Positions 1-9,157 of a stretch of DNA of 64,000 nucleotides are shown here, in pieces. The notes under the pieces were generated by a model that worked only from the letters and a program-made list of their open reading frames with translations, searched no databases and was not told the origin of the DNA. Origin of the DNA: Pseudomonadota bacterium (lineage in GTDB: Bacteria > Pseudomonadota > Alphaproteobacteria > Rhodobacterales > Rhodobacteraceae); contig JAIUPC010000012.1 of NCBI GenBank assembly GCA_020161655.1, positions 531,740-595,739 of the forward strand, read 5' to 3'. The position numbers and the translations under genes were made by a program. The stretch's first letter is position 1; each line of letters starts with the position of its first letter.

Positions 1-310
1 CGGCGTGTTTCCGGGCGTTCATGCCGACATTGAGGACCGTCGTCGGCCCGCCCCAGTCGGGGTTCGCCGGCGAGGGCCGGATCGAGACGAGGGCGCCCTG
101 GAAGAAGGCGGCGAGGCGTTCCGTATCGGGCATCTGCCCCGCGGCGATGGCGCGAACGGTGTCGGCGGGAAGCGCCATGGTCGGCGGAACTGGAAGTTCG
201 AGGCGGACCAGCCGTTGCAGGCATTTCGCGCGCCAGCCGTGGCGTGTGGGATCAATCGCCGCGGAGGGCGAGATTTCGGTGAAGGCGCTGAAATCGGCGT
301 GTTTCTGCAC
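1..310 (-). CDS. PEP/pyruvate-binding (PPDK-like) protein, N-terminal 103 residues only
   Basis: The frame enters the left edge of the window and starts at a GTG (308–310) with AGG about eight bases upstream. Residues 37–47 read LELPVPPTMAL and residues 74–97 contain VSIRPS, NPDWGG and TVLNVGMN. These match the nucleotide-binding start of pyruvate phosphate dikinase-like proteins (LGLPVPPGF, then VSVRSG and DTVLNLGMN). The usual KGANL motif is replaced by RAKCL, so this may be a PPDK-like PEP-utilising protein and not PPDK itself. It follows glyS on the same strand. A longer frame in another phase covers much the same bases but shows no family resemblance. Everything beyond residue 103 lies outside the window. 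Confidence 0.6.
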   Translation of the reverse strand, partial: MQKHADFSAFTEISPSAAIDPTRHGWRAKCLQRLVRLELPVPPTMALPADTVRAIAAGQMPDTERLAAFFQGALVSIRPSPANPDWGGPTTVLNVGMNARKHA

Positions 311-365
311 TGCGGCAACCTGTGAGTCGGCGGCAGGATACGCGGTTCACGTCACTTGTCCAGCG

Positions 366-415
366 GCGGGGGCGCCGCCCCCGCACCCCCGGGGGTATTT
401 TGACAACGAAGAAGC
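366..415 (+). repeat. Dispersed intergenic element, copy 1 (hairpin plus conserved tail)
   Basis: A GC hairpin (arms 366–372 and 378–384) is followed by CCCCCGGGGG and then a 23-base tail at 393–415: GGGTATTT, three variable bases, CAACGAAGAAGC. The tail ends two bases from the glyS stop codon. Three more copies of the tail occur at 25633, 37318 (minus) and 40811. It may also act as the glyS 3' hairpin. Confidence 0.7.
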
Positions 416-417
416 CG

Positions 418-2667
418 TCAGCCTTCGAGTTTGGTGAGGTCGGCGACCGAAAGGCAGATCTGGCGAATGCGGCTGAGGAGGTTCAGGCGGTTGCGGCGGA
501 CGATCTGGTTGTCGCTGTTGACCTGCACCGCGCCGAAGAAGGCGTCGATGGGCGCGCGCAGCGCAGCCATGGCCGACATGGCGGTGGCGAAGTCTTCCGC
601 CTGCATCGCCGGGGCGATGGCGGATTCGGCCTTGTCGAGGGCGGCGAAGAGGGCGCGTTCGGTCTCGTCCTCGGCAAACTTCGGGTCAGCGCCGAAGGAA
701 TATTCGACGCCGTCCTTTGCTTCGGCCTGGGTGAGGATGTTGTTGGCGCGCTTGAAGCCTTGCAGGAGGTTGGTGCCGTCATCGGTTTTCAGGAAGGCGG
801 CCAGCGCCTCGGCGCGTTTGACGAGGAGGGTGAGGTCGTCGTTCCCCGGCATGGCGAGGCAGGCGTCGATGACGTCGTGGCGGATGCCCTGATCCTTGAG
901 GTGGACCTTCAGGCGGTCGTGGAAGAAGGCGAGGAGGTCTGTGCCTTTCCTAATGCCGAGGGTTGCGAGGCCTTGCGCTAGGTTTTGCGTGCTGGCCTGT
1001 TCAGAGCGCGATGCAATCAACTCATTGACCATTTGAGATATCTCAGATCGCCTATCTGAAAAATCAGCCAACGCCCCTATGTCTTCTACAACTTTCTCAA
1101 ACTCCGCTCGCTGTCCTTTCAGATATTGATCAAGCGACGTGGTGACTGTCCGCAGAGCAAAAATGTTCAAAAGGGAAATTCTGGTACTATTCCCCAACAC
1201 CAACCGGATCACCCCCAACGCCGCCCTCCGCAGCGCAAACGGGTCCTTGCTCCCGGTCGGTTTCTCGTCGATCGCCCAAAACCCCGTCAGCGTGTCGATC
1301 TTGTCGGCCAGCGCCACGGCGACGGAGACCGGCTCCGACGGCACCTCATCGGAGGGGCCGAGCGGCTGGTAGTGGGCCTTGCAGGCATTGGCGACGGCAT
1401 CGGGCAGGCCTGCCGCCTTGGCGTAGTAGACGCCCATGGTGCCTTGCAACTCGGGAAACTCGCCGACCATCGCCGATTGCAGGTCGGCCTTGGCGACCCG
1501 TGCGGCTTCGGCGGCGAGGTCGGGGGAGGCGTCGACCAAGGGGGCGATCTCGCGGGCGAGCGCCTCGATGCGCTGGATGCGGTCGGCCTGGCTCCCGAGC
1601 TTGTTGTGGAAGGTGACGTTGGCGAGGCCGGCGGCCATGCCCTCCATTCCCGTCTGCGCGACGGTGCGGAGGTCGTTTTCCCAGAAGAACTTTGCGTCGG
1701 AAAGCCGCGCCGACAGCACCTTCTGGTTGCCCTTCAGGATGGTGGCGCCGTGATCCGCCGTCACGGTATTGGCGACGGTCAGGAAGCCCTCAATCCGCCC
1801 GGTCTTGGGGTTCCGGGCGGAAAAGAACTTCTGGTGTTCCTTCATCGAAGTTTGCAGGACCTCGGGCGGCAGGCCGAGGAAGCTTTCGCCGATCTTGCCC
1901 ATCAGCACCACCGGCCATTCGACCAGCCCGGCGACCTCGGTCAGAAGGCCCTTGTCTTCGACCACCTCAAGCCCGGCTGCGAAGGCGGCATTCTGGGCGT
2001 CGTTCCAGATGTGGCCGGCACGTTCCTCAGGGTCGAGCATGACGAAGGCGCGTTTCAGCTTCGCCGCGTAGTCGTCGAAGGAGGTGACGGTGAATGCGTC
2101 GGGGGCAAGGAAACGGTGGCCGCGCGTCTGGTTGCCGGCCTCGATGCCGTCGATGGTCACGGGGACGACCTCGGCCCCATGTTCGTCGGTCAGGAGGCAG
2201 AGGATCGAATGCAGGGGCCGTACCCAGCGAAGTGACCCCGCGCCCCAGCACATCGACTTCGGCCAGGGGAAATTGCGGATCGTCGCTTCAAGCACCTCGG
2301 CGATGATCGCCGGGGCCTTGCGGCCCGGTTTCTCGATGACGGCGAAGTAAACCTGCCCCTTCTTGTCGTCGCGCTTTTCCAGCTGGTCGAGCGTCAGGCC
2401 GGTGGAGCGCAAAAACCCCTGCAAGGCGGCCTCGGGCGCGGTCGTCGCCGGGCCTTTCCGTTCCTCGCGCACGGGCCGGCTTTCCGCCGTCAGGCCTTCA
2501 ATGGCGAGCGTCAGGCGGCGCGGGGTGGAGAGCGCATGGGCGCCGGAATAGGTCAGCCCGCCCTCGACCAGCCCGTCGGTGACGAGTTTCTTCAGATCCT
2601 CGCGCGCCCTGCCCTGCATCCTTGCCGGGATTTCCTCGGAGAAGAGTTCGATGAGGAGATCGGGCAT
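418..2667 (-). CDS. glyS: Glycine–tRNA ligase beta subunit
   Basis: Beta subunit of the bacterial alpha2-beta2 glycyl-tRNA synthetase, which binds tRNA-Gly while GlyQ makes glycyl-adenylate. The N terminus (PDLLIELFSEEIPARM, residues 2–17) and the DALR-type anticodon-binding C terminus are clear. The start ATG abuts the TAA of the upstream DUF6446 gene, so the two are translationally coupled, and glyQ lies just beyond. At 749 residues it is longer than the usual ~690. The excess lies around residues 482–562, where G+C falls to about 44% (nt 1021–1200) against about two-thirds on either side, although the frame stays open. This looks like an in-frame insertion or recombined patch before the conserved FFHDRLKVHLKDQGI segment. 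Confidence 0.95.
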   Translation of the reverse strand: MPDLLIELFSEEIPARMQGRAREDLKKLVTDGLVEGGLTYSGAHALSTPRRLTLAIEGLTAESRPVREERKGPATTAPEAALQGFLRSTGLTLDQLEKRDDKKGQVYFAVIEKPGRKAPAIIAEVLEATIRNFPWPKSMCWGAGSLRWVRPLHSILCLLTDEHGAEVVPVTIDGIEAGNQTRGHRFLAPDAFTVTSFDDYAAKLKRAFVMLDPEERAGHIWNDAQNAAFAAGLEVVEDKGLLTEVAGLVEWPVVLMGKIGESFLGLPPEVLQTSMKEHQKFFSARNPKTGRIEGFLTVANTVTADHGATILKGNQKVLSARLSDAKFFWENDLRTVAQTGMEGMAAGLANVTFHNKLGSQADRIQRIEALAREIAPLVDASPDLAAEAARVAKADLQSAMVGEFPELQGTMGVYYAKAAGLPDAVANACKAHYQPLGPSDEVPSEPVSVAVALADKIDTLTGFWAIDEKPTGSKDPFALRRAALGVIRLVLGNSTRISLLNIFALRTVTTSLDQYLKGQRAEFEKVVEDIGALADFSDRRSEISQMVNELIASRSEQASTQNLAQGLATLGIRKGTDLLAFFHDRLKVHLKDQGIRHDVIDACLAMPGNDDLTLLVKRAEALAAFLKTDDGTNLLQGFKRANNILTQAEAKDGVEYSFGADPKFAEDETERALFAALDKAESAIAPAMQAEDFATAMSAMAALRAPIDAFFGAVQVNSDNQIVRRNRLNLLSRIRQICLSVADLTKLEG

Positions 2668-3141
2668 TTACTTCTCCGCGCTTTCGTTCGGCTGCTGCCA
2701 GGCGAAGGCCCGGCCATCGGGATAGACGGCGACGACGCGGTCCACGCCGGGGGAAATGTTCTTTTCCGACAGGAAGGCGACGGCCTTGCCGGTGGCGAGG
2801 TCCTCGGTCAGCCGGCCGGAATCGAAACAGGTGAACCAGGACGGCGCGTTGAGCGGCGTGGGCTTCGGGTAGATCGCATAGGTCTCGCTCAGCACGGCAA
2901 GCGACGTCGGAGTATTGAAGCAGCCGCGGAACCGCAAGGGCGAGCTGTCGGCGTCGATGCCGTCGAAACTGTCGGTCAGCATCGGCTCGGCCCTGCCTTC
3001 AAGGTCGGTGATGCGGATCACCGCTTCGGCCGAAGCAGCCTCCACCGGCCGATAATAAGCGTATTCCTGGGCGTAATAGACCACGGCCCCGACGATGAGC
3101 GCTGGTATCACGATGAACCCTGCAACAAGCTTGCCATTCAC
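2668..3141 (-). CDS. DUF6446 family membrane-anchored protein
   Basis: 157-residue protein with one N-terminal hydrophobic segment (about residues 5–24) and a periplasmic-type domain containing FRGCFNTP and FTCFDSGRL, which hold two cysteines that could pair. I recognise it as DUF6446, a family found in Rhodobacteraceae between glyQ and glyS. No biochemical role is known to me. It overlaps the glyQ stop by four bases (ATGA) and its own stop touches the glyS start, so it is co-transcribed and probably coupled with both synthetase subunits. The C terminus ([11 protein letters not shown]) is conserved-looking and hydrophilic. Confidence 0.8.
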   Translation of the reverse strand: MNGKLVAGFIVIPALIVGAVVYYAQEYAYYRPVEAASAEAVIRITDLEGRAEPMLTDSFDGIDADSSPLRFRGCFNTPTSLAVLSETYAIYPKPTPLNAPSWFTCFDSGRLTEDLATGKAVAFLSEKNISPGVDRVVAVYPDGRAFAWQQPNESAEK

Positions 3142-4058
3142 GCTGCGACCCCGCCCGCTTCAGTGGTGACGAAGGCGTCGGCGCATTTCTTCGCAAGCGC
3201 GCGGACCCGGCCGATATAGGCCTGCCGTTCGGTGACGGAAATCACGCCACGCGCGTCGAGAAGGTTGAAGATATGCGAGGCCTTGATGCACTGGTCATAG
3301 GCCGGATGCGCCATGATGATGGCGCGGCCCGCCTTGTCTGTCGCAGGTGCGGCAAGGATGCGTTCGCATTCCGCCTCGGCGTCCTTGAAATGCTGGAAGA
3401 GCATCTCGGTATCGGCCTGATCGAAGTTCCAGCGCGAGTATTCCTGTTCGGTCTGGCGGAAGATATCGCCGTAGCTCAAGGGGATCGGCGCGGACGGATC
3501 GTTGAAGGGCATGTCCATCACGTGGTCGATGCCGAGGACATACATGGCCAGACGCTCCAGCCCGTAGGTCAGTTCACCCGAGACTGGGTGGCAGTCATGG
3601 CCGCCGACCTGCTGGAAGTAGGTGAACTGGCTCACCTCCATGCCGTCGCACCAGACCTCCCACCCGAGGCCCCATGCGCCGAGCGTCGGGCTTTCCCAGT
3701 CATCCTCGACAAAGCGGATGTCGTGGAGGTTCGCGTCGATGCCGATGGCGGCGAGGCTGCCCAGATAAAGCGCCTGAAGGTCGGGCGGCGAGGGTTTGAT
3801 CAGCACCTGATACTGGTAGTAGTGCTGCAAGCGGTTCGGGTTTTCGCCGTAGCGCCCGTCGGTCGGGCGGCGCGAGGGCTGGACATAGGCGGCAGCCCAG
3901 GGACGCGAGCCAAGCGCGCGGAGCGTGGTGGCCGGGTGAAAGGTCCCCGCGCCGACCTCCATGTCATAGGGTTGCAGGATGGCGCAGCCCTTTTCCGCCC
4001 AGTAGGTCTGGAGGCGCAGGATGATCTCCTGGAAGGAACGGGGCTGGATCGTGGTCAT
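3138..4058 (-). CDS. glyQ: Glycine–tRNA ligase alpha subunit
   Basis: Catalytic subunit of glycyl-tRNA synthetase (class II fold), 306 residues, the normal family length. Diagnostic segments are [17 protein letters not shown] near residue 10, [14 protein letters not shown] around 29–42, [20 protein letters not shown], and [20 protein letters not shown]. It is first in a three-gene unit glyQ–DUF6446–glyS, with four-base overlap to the next gene. Expression is divergent from the plus-strand gene at 4214; the 155-bp gap shows no clear operator. Confidence 0.97.
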   Translation of the reverse strand: MTTIQPRSFQEIILRLQTYWAEKGCAILQPYDMEVGAGTFHPATTLRALGSRPWAAAYVQPSRRPTDGRYGENPNRLQHYYQYQVLIKPSPPDLQALYLGSLAAIGIDANLHDIRFVEDDWESPTLGAWGLGWEVWCDGMEVSQFTYFQQVGGHDCHPVSGELTYGLERLAMYVLGIDHVMDMPFNDPSAPIPLSYGDIFRQTEQEYSRWNFDQADTEMLFQHFKDAEAECERILAAPATDKAGRAIIMAHPAYDQCIKASHIFNLLDARGVISVTERQAYIGRVRALAKKCADAFVTTEAGGVAA

Positions 4059-4213
4059 GGCGCGCCTGTGATGGACCCGGAAAGCGCGTTCTCAATAGGC
4101 AACAGGCCGGACAGGGTCAATCGGCGCCGGGGCGTTTGTGGCGTGACGCCGCCGCCCAGCCTGTTAGTTTCCGGGTCGGATTCGCGACGATCGGTAACAG
4201 GAAGGCTTTGGAC

Positions 4214-5971
4214 ATGCGTTTGGCGGTGCTTTTGGGGGGAATCGTTCTCTGGCTCATGGGGGCGGTTGCGGCACTGGCACAAGAGGCCTGGGTCCAGATC
4301 GAAGCGCGCCCGACCCTGGCCGAGGCCGAGGAACGCGCCCGCGCCTATGCGAGCCTTTTTCCGAATGTCGTCGGCTATTCGCTCGACTCGGGCTGGTACG
4401 CCATCGCGCTTGGCCCGTATTCGCGCGATGCTGCCTCGGTCCAGCTCAGCCTTCTGAGGGGGGAAGGCCTGATCCCGAATGACAGCTATCTCGCCGAAGC
4501 CGATCATTTCGGAAGCCAGTTCTGGCCGGTCGGCGGCGCGGCTTCCGCCCCTGCCCCGGTGACGGAACCCGCGCCCGAGGCGGTGCTGCCCGAAGTTGCG
4601 GAGCCAGAGGCGGAAACCGTCCTCCTCGCCCCGATCCCCGACGAGACGCCGGAGGAGGCGCGCGCCTCCGAGGCGGCGCTTACCCCCGAGACGCGCAAGG
4701 AGCTTCAGGAGGCGTTGCAATGGTTCGGCCAGTACAAGGGTGCCATCGACGGCGCTTTCGGCGCCGGAACCCGCCGCAGCATGGCCGCATGGCAGATGTC
4801 GGAAGGGCTTGAGGGCACCGGCATCCTGACCACCGCCCAGCGCGGCAAGCTTCTGGACGGATTCCGCACTGAGCGGGACGCCATCGGCCTCACGCCGGTC
4901 AGCGAGGAAGAGGCGGCCATCGAGATCACGCTGCCGCTGTCGCTCGTGGAGTTCGACCGCTACCAGCCGCCCTTCGCCCAGTACCGCGAGATGGCCGGTT
5001 CCGGCTACCGGGTGCTCCTGATCTCCCAGCCGGGCGATCAGGCGAGGCTCTCCGGTCTTTTCGACCTGATGCAGACGCTGGAGATCGTCCCGGTCGAAGG
5101 GGAACGCCAGCTCAACCGCAACGCCTTCCTTCTGACCGGGGCGAATGCCGTCTCGGCCTCTTACACGATGGCCGAACTCAGGGGCGGCTTCATCAAGGGC
5201 TTCACCCTTGTCTGGCCCGTCGCCGACGCCGCCCGCGCGGCCAAGGTGCTCGACGCGATGAAGGCGAGCTTCCGGCCCTTCGGCGACCACGCCCTTGACG
5301 ATTCCCTTGGTGAGCCGATGGCAGTCAGCCGCGGCGACCTCGTCGCCGGGCTTCAGGTCCGCAAGCCGATCATCTCGCGCTCGGGCTTCTATGTCGACGG
5401 CACCGGCCGGGTCGCCACCACGCCCGAGGTTCTGAAGAACTGTGGCCGCATCACCATCGACGGCGGGATCGAGATGACCGTCGCCGCCGAAGATGCGGCG
5501 GGCGGCGTGGCAATCCTCGCGCCCGCGTCGGCTCTCGCGCCCCTCGGCGTCGCGGCGCTCCGCCAGACCACCACCGCCTCTGGCGGTGAGATCGCCGTCG
5601 CCGGCTATTCCTACCCCGACACCCTGACCGAGCCGGTCCTGACCTTCGGCACCCTCGCCGATACCAAGGATCTTGACGGCAACGCCGCGCGCGAACGGCT
5701 GCAACTCAAGGCGCTTGAGGGGGACGCGGGCGGGCCGGTCATTGATGCGACGGGCCGGGTGATCGGGATGCTTCTGCCCCGTGTTGCGGAAGAAGGCCGC
5801 GTCCTTCCCGACGACGTGAGCTTTGCCGCCGACGCCGGGGTCATCCTCCGCGCCCTTGGCAGCGAGGCCACCGCCGACGCCCCGCAAGGCGCCGCCCCGG
5901 GCGCCATGGCCGCCGAGGACATCGCCCGGATCGGCCGCGACATGACGGTGCAAGTGTCCTGCTGGGAGTGA
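4214..5971 (+). CDS. Secreted peptidoglycan-binding protein with a degenerate trypsin-like domain
   Basis: 585 residues from the ATG at 4214, preceded by AGGAAG. An in-frame ATG at 4136 would place the signal peptide internally. Residues 1–23 form a signal peptide ending ALAQ. Residues 24–100 resemble a SPOR-like fold (YSLDSGWYAIALGPYS). A Pro/Ala/Glu linker follows, then a PG_binding_1 domain at about 157–215 (LQWFGQYKGAIDGAFGAGTRRSMAAWQ region). From about 375 to 560 the layout is that of an HtrA/trypsin-like protease, but the active-site signatures are lost: GDAGGP replaces GDSGGP near residue 503, and the His-bearing NAHV position near 400 reads TPEV. It is therefore probably a non-catalytic periplasmic binding protein. 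Confidence 0.75.
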   Translation: MRLAVLLGGIVLWLMGAVAALAQEAWVQIEARPTLAEAEERARAYASLFPNVVGYSLDSGWYAIALGPYSRDAASVQLSLLRGEGLIPNDSYLAEADHFGSQFWPVGGAASAPAPVTEPAPEAVLPEVAEPEAETVLLAPIPDETPEEARASEAALTPETRKELQEALQWFGQYKGAIDGAFGAGTRRSMAAWQMSEGLEGTGILTTAQRGKLLDGFRTERDAIGLTPVSEEEAAIEITLPLSLVEFDRYQPPFAQYREMAGSGYRVLLISQPGDQARLSGLFDLMQTLEIVPVEGERQLNRNAFLLTGANAVSASYTMAELRGGFIKGFTLVWPVADAARAAKVLDAMKASFRPFGDHALDDSLGEPMAVSRGDLVAGLQVRKPIISRSGFYVDGTGRVATTPEVLKNCGRITIDGGIEMTVAAEDAAGGVAILAPASALAPLGVAALRQTTTASGGEIAVAGYSYPDTLTEPVLTFGTLADTKDLDGNAARERLQLKALEGDAGGPVIDATGRVIGMLLPRVAEEGRVLPDDVSFAADAGVILRALGSEATADAPQGAAPGAMAAEDIARIGRDMTVQVSCWE

Positions 5972-5977
5972 CGGCCC

Positions 5978-7426
5978 TCACACCCGCCAGAAGCGCGGCA
6001 GGAAGATCACCAGCACGACGAGCAGTTCGAGCCGCCCGAGCAGCATCGCGAAGATCAATATCCACTTCGCGCTGTCATTGAGCGGCGCGAAGTTGCCCGC
6101 CGGCCCGATGATCTCGCCAAAGCCCGGCCCGATATTCGCCAGCGCCGTGGCCGCCCCCGAAAGGGCGGTCACGAAATCAAGCCCCGTCAGGCCGAGCGAG
6201 GCCGTCGTCAGGCCAAGCGTCACGACGAAGATGCCGAGGAAGGCCATGACCGAGTTCAGCACCTCAAGACTGACCGTCCGCCCCTCGTAACGGGCGGAAA
6301 AGACGCCATCCGGCAAGTGGATGCGCCGGATCTGCGCCTTGACCGCCGCGAAAAGGAGCTGGTAGCGGAAGATCTTCACCGAACAGCAGGTCGACCCGGC
6401 GCACCCGCCGATCAGCCCGACGAAGAACAAGAGCACCACCGGGAACGAACCCCAGCGCTGGTAGTCGACGCTGGCGTAGCCGGTGCCGGTGATGATCGAG
6501 GTGATGTTGAACAGCGCCTCGCGGAAGGCGCTTTCAAGCTGGTCGTTGTTTTCAAGGATGCGGTAGGCGGTGATGATCGCCACCAGCACCGCGATGACCT
6601 TCAGGAACGCCTGCACCTGGCTGTCGCGGAAAATCGGGCGGGCGGAACCGGCGGCGATCTGGACATAGCGGACGAACGGCAGGCTCGCGAGGACCATGAA
6701 GACCGAGGCGACATATTCCGGCGCCCCCTGATAGACCCCGAAAGAGGCGTCCGAGGTCGAAAAGCCGCCCGTCGACATCGTGGTCAGCGCATGGTTCAGC
6801 GCCTCGAACCCGCTCATCCCGACGGTGACATAGGCGATGTGGCAGGCAAGCGTCAGGCCGACGTAGATCCCGGCGATCCGCGCGGCGATCTCGGCCGCGC
6901 GCGGCAGCACCTTGCCGCCGGTGTCGAAGGCCTCAGACCGGAAGATCTGCATCCCCCCGACCCTGAGTTCGGGCAAAAAGACCATGGCGACGATGATGAT
7001 GCCGATGCCGCCGAACCATTGCAGCATCGACCGCCAGAGAAGCAGCCCCTTCGGCAACTCTTCCAGCCTGGCAAAGACCGTGGCCCCGGTGGTGGTCATG
7101 CCCGACATCGCCTCGAACACCGCGTCCACGGTGCGCGCCGAGGTGGCGCCAAGAACAAAGGGCACAGCGCCAAAGAGCGGCAGCGCCACCCACACGAGCG
7201 TTGCCAGAAGGAAGGTCTGTTGCAGCGTCAGCCGGTCGCGCACGCCATTGGCACAGGCCAGCGCCAGCAAGGTCCCGACACCGCCGGCGATCAGCGCGCT
7301 GACCCCGAAGACCTGCCAGTGGAGATTGCCGTACGCATGGTCCACCGCCAGTGGAATGGTCATCGACGCCCCGAGCATCGCCGACAGCAAACCAATGACA
7401 TAACCAACGGGCCGCAAATCCTGCAT
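5978..7426 (-). CDS. trkH: TrkH family potassium uptake protein (copy 1)
   Basis: 482-residue integral membrane protein, the K+-translocating subunit of a Trk/Ktr-type system. Four pore-loop signatures are in register with the family: TTGATV near residue 112, STGGFS near 218, GTGYAS near 314 and NIGPGFG near 431, plus the GGCAGST gating-loop motif near 340. About ten transmembrane segments are apparent. A paralog of identical length lies 51 bp upstream on the same strand (7478–8926). No TrkA/KtrA regulatory subunit is in the window. Confidence 0.93.
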   Translation of the reverse strand: MQDLRPVGYVIGLLSAMLGASMTIPLAVDHAYGNLHWQVFGVSALIAGGVGTLLALACANGVRDRLTLQQTFLLATLVWVALPLFGAVPFVLGATSARTVDAVFEAMSGMTTTGATVFARLEELPKGLLLWRSMLQWFGGIGIIIVAMVFLPELRVGGMQIFRSEAFDTGGKVLPRAAEIAARIAGIYVGLTLACHIAYVTVGMSGFEALNHALTTMSTGGFSTSDASFGVYQGAPEYVASVFMVLASLPFVRYVQIAAGSARPIFRDSQVQAFLKVIAVLVAIITAYRILENNDQLESAFREALFNITSIITGTGYASVDYQRWGSFPVVLLFFVGLIGGCAGSTCCSVKIFRYQLLFAAVKAQIRRIHLPDGVFSARYEGRTVSLEVLNSVMAFLGIFVVTLGLTTASLGLTGLDFVTALSGAATALANIGPGFGEIIGPAGNFAPLNDSAKWILIFAMLLGRLELLVVLVIFLPRFWRV

Positions 7427-7477
7427 GGGTCAGCGTTCGCGTGCCAGGCACGGGCTGTCAAGCCACGCGGCCACCCG

Positions 7478-8926
7478 TCAGCCGCGCCAGAACTGCGGCA
7501 AAAGCAGGATCAGCACGGCGAGAAGGCCGAGCCGGCCCATGATCATGGTGAAGATCAGCACCCATTTCGCGCTTTCGGGGAAATCCACGAAGGTTCCGGT
7601 CCTGACGACCATCGGCCCGAAGCCGAAGCCGATATTGCCGATCGAGGTCCAGATCGCGAAGAAGGCGGATTCGATGTCGATGCCGTGGAAGGTCAGCATC
7701 AGGCTCAGAAGCCCGATGAGGAAGATGTAGGACGTCAGATGGAGGATGATCGGCCCGACGATATCATCCGCCACCGTCCGCCCGTCATAGCGCACAGGCT
7801 CAAGCCGGTGCGGCGAATGGAGAAGCCTGATCCGCGCCCGGATCGCCGCGAAGGCGACCTGCACCCGGAAGACGCTGAGCGCGCCGGAGCTTGAGGAGGT
7901 GCAGCCGCCGATCATGCCGACGCAAGCCGCAACGACCACCGCGAAAGGCCCCCAGGACGACACGTCATCCGAGAAAAAGCCGGTGCCCGAGAAGATCGAC
8001 ACGAGGTTGAAGAGCGATGAGCGGACGACCTCTTCCGCCGGGTCGTCGCCGGTCATCAGCCGGTAGACCGACACGGCAGCGACCGCGACGAAGATCCACA
8101 GAAGATAGGCCCGGATCTGCACGTCCTGCAGCAGGGGCGCAGCACTGCCGGTCGCCAGCTGCATGAAGCGGATATAGGGCAGGCTACCAAGGATCATGAA
8201 GAAGGCGCCGGCATATTCGGACGGCCCCACATACTTGCCGAAGGAAGCATCGGCCGGGGAGAACCCGCCCGTCGCGATCGAGGCCATGGCATTGACCACG
8301 GCATCAAGGCCGGACATGCCGAGCCAGAGGTAAGTCAGCGCGCAGACAATCGTCAGCCCGACATAGACCGCGAGCAGCCCGCGCGCGATGTCGACCGCCC
8401 TGGGCAGCGTCTTGCCCAGCGTGTCGAAGCCTTGGGCGCGAAAAAACTGCATGCCGCCGACCCTCAGATGCGGCAGGAAGATCATGGCAAGGAAGGCGAT
8501 CCCGATGCCGCCCATCCAGTTCAGCATCCCGCGCCAGAGGTTGATCCCCGCCGGGAAGTCGTCAAGCCCGACGAAGACGGTGGAGCCGGTGGTGGTGATG
8601 CCCGACACCGCCTCGAAATAGGCATCGGTGAAAGACGCCTCCGGCCCGCCGAGCATCAGGGGCAGGCAACCGAAAAGCGGCAGGATCACCCAGATGAGAA
8701 AGGTCAGGAGAAAGGCCTGGCGCATGTTCATCGTGCCGGTCACCGAACTCCGGCAGGCGAGCGCGGTCAGCCCGCCGGTCAGCGTGGAAAAGAGTGCCGA
8801 GGCGAAGAAGGCATGGGCGTTGCCATTGCCAAGCACATAGTCAAGCGCCATCGGCACGAGCATGCTGAAACCCAGCACCGTGACCAGAAGGCCCATTACA
8901 TAGCCGACAGGACGGAAGTCGAACAT
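7478..8926 (-). CDS. trkH: TrkH family potassium uptake protein (copy 2)
   Basis: 482 residues when started at the ATG ending at 8926 (MFDFRPVGYVMGLL), which aligns with the start of the neighbouring copy (MQDLRPVGYVIGLL). The open frame continues upstream to 9022, but that extension is arginine/proline-rich and unlike TrkH. Filter signatures: TTGSTV near residue 111, ATGGFS near 218, SGTGFFS near 313, NIGFGFG near 431. The gating-loop motif is GGCTSSSSG where copy 1 has GGCAGSTCC. The tandem arrangement indicates an old gene duplication with divergence at the pore. Confidence 0.92.
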   Translation of the reverse strand: MFDFRPVGYVMGLLVTVLGFSMLVPMALDYVLGNGNAHAFFASALFSTLTGGLTALACRSSVTGTMNMRQAFLLTFLIWVILPLFGCLPLMLGGPEASFTDAYFEAVSGITTTGSTVFVGLDDFPAGINLWRGMLNWMGGIGIAFLAMIFLPHLRVGGMQFFRAQGFDTLGKTLPRAVDIARGLLAVYVGLTIVCALTYLWLGMSGLDAVVNAMASIATGGFSPADASFGKYVGPSEYAGAFFMILGSLPYIRFMQLATGSAAPLLQDVQIRAYLLWIFVAVAAVSVYRLMTGDDPAEEVVRSSLFNLVSIFSGTGFFSDDVSSWGPFAVVVAACVGMIGGCTSSSSGALSVFRVQVAFAAIRARIRLLHSPHRLEPVRYDGRTVADDIVGPIILHLTSYIFLIGLLSLMLTFHGIDIESAFFAIWTSIGNIGFGFGPMVVRTGTFVDFPESAKWVLIFTMIMGRLGLLAVLILLLPQFWRG

Positions 8927-9035
8927 GGCGGGCGCGAGTTGGCTCAGGCGCGGGGCGGAAGTCAAGCGGCGGCGTGGAGGCGGCGTCGCGACGGGGTGGC
9001 GACCGTGGTTGCCGGGGCGCATGGTGTGGGGGCGT

Positions 9036-9058
9036 AGGGCGGGGTTCTACCCCGCCCT
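9036..9058. repeat. GC-rich hairpin between nrdJ and trkH copy 2
   Basis: Perfect nine-base inverted repeat AGGGCGGGG / CCCCGCCCT with a five-base loop, 100 bases beyond the nrdJ stop. No T-run follows on either strand. It may slow or end transcription between nrdJ and trkH, but it is not a canonical intrinsic terminator. Confidence 0.5.
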
Positions 9059-9157
9059 TGAGGAACGGTCAGGAGAGTCAGGGTGAAGCCAGACCAAGGC
9101 CGCTACTACGGCTCGTTGAGGTTCTCCACGAAGACGCGGTCACCCGCTACGCCCCCC

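Noticed and set aside
4055-5953. 632-codon open frame on the minus strand
   Set aside because: Lies antisense to the signal-peptide/PG-binding protein, is Arg/Gly/Asp-rich with no domain, and arises from third-position GC bias.
9060-9157. Small frame ending GDRVFVENLNEP after nrdJ
   Set aside because: No start codon in frame; it runs back into nrdJ in another phase.
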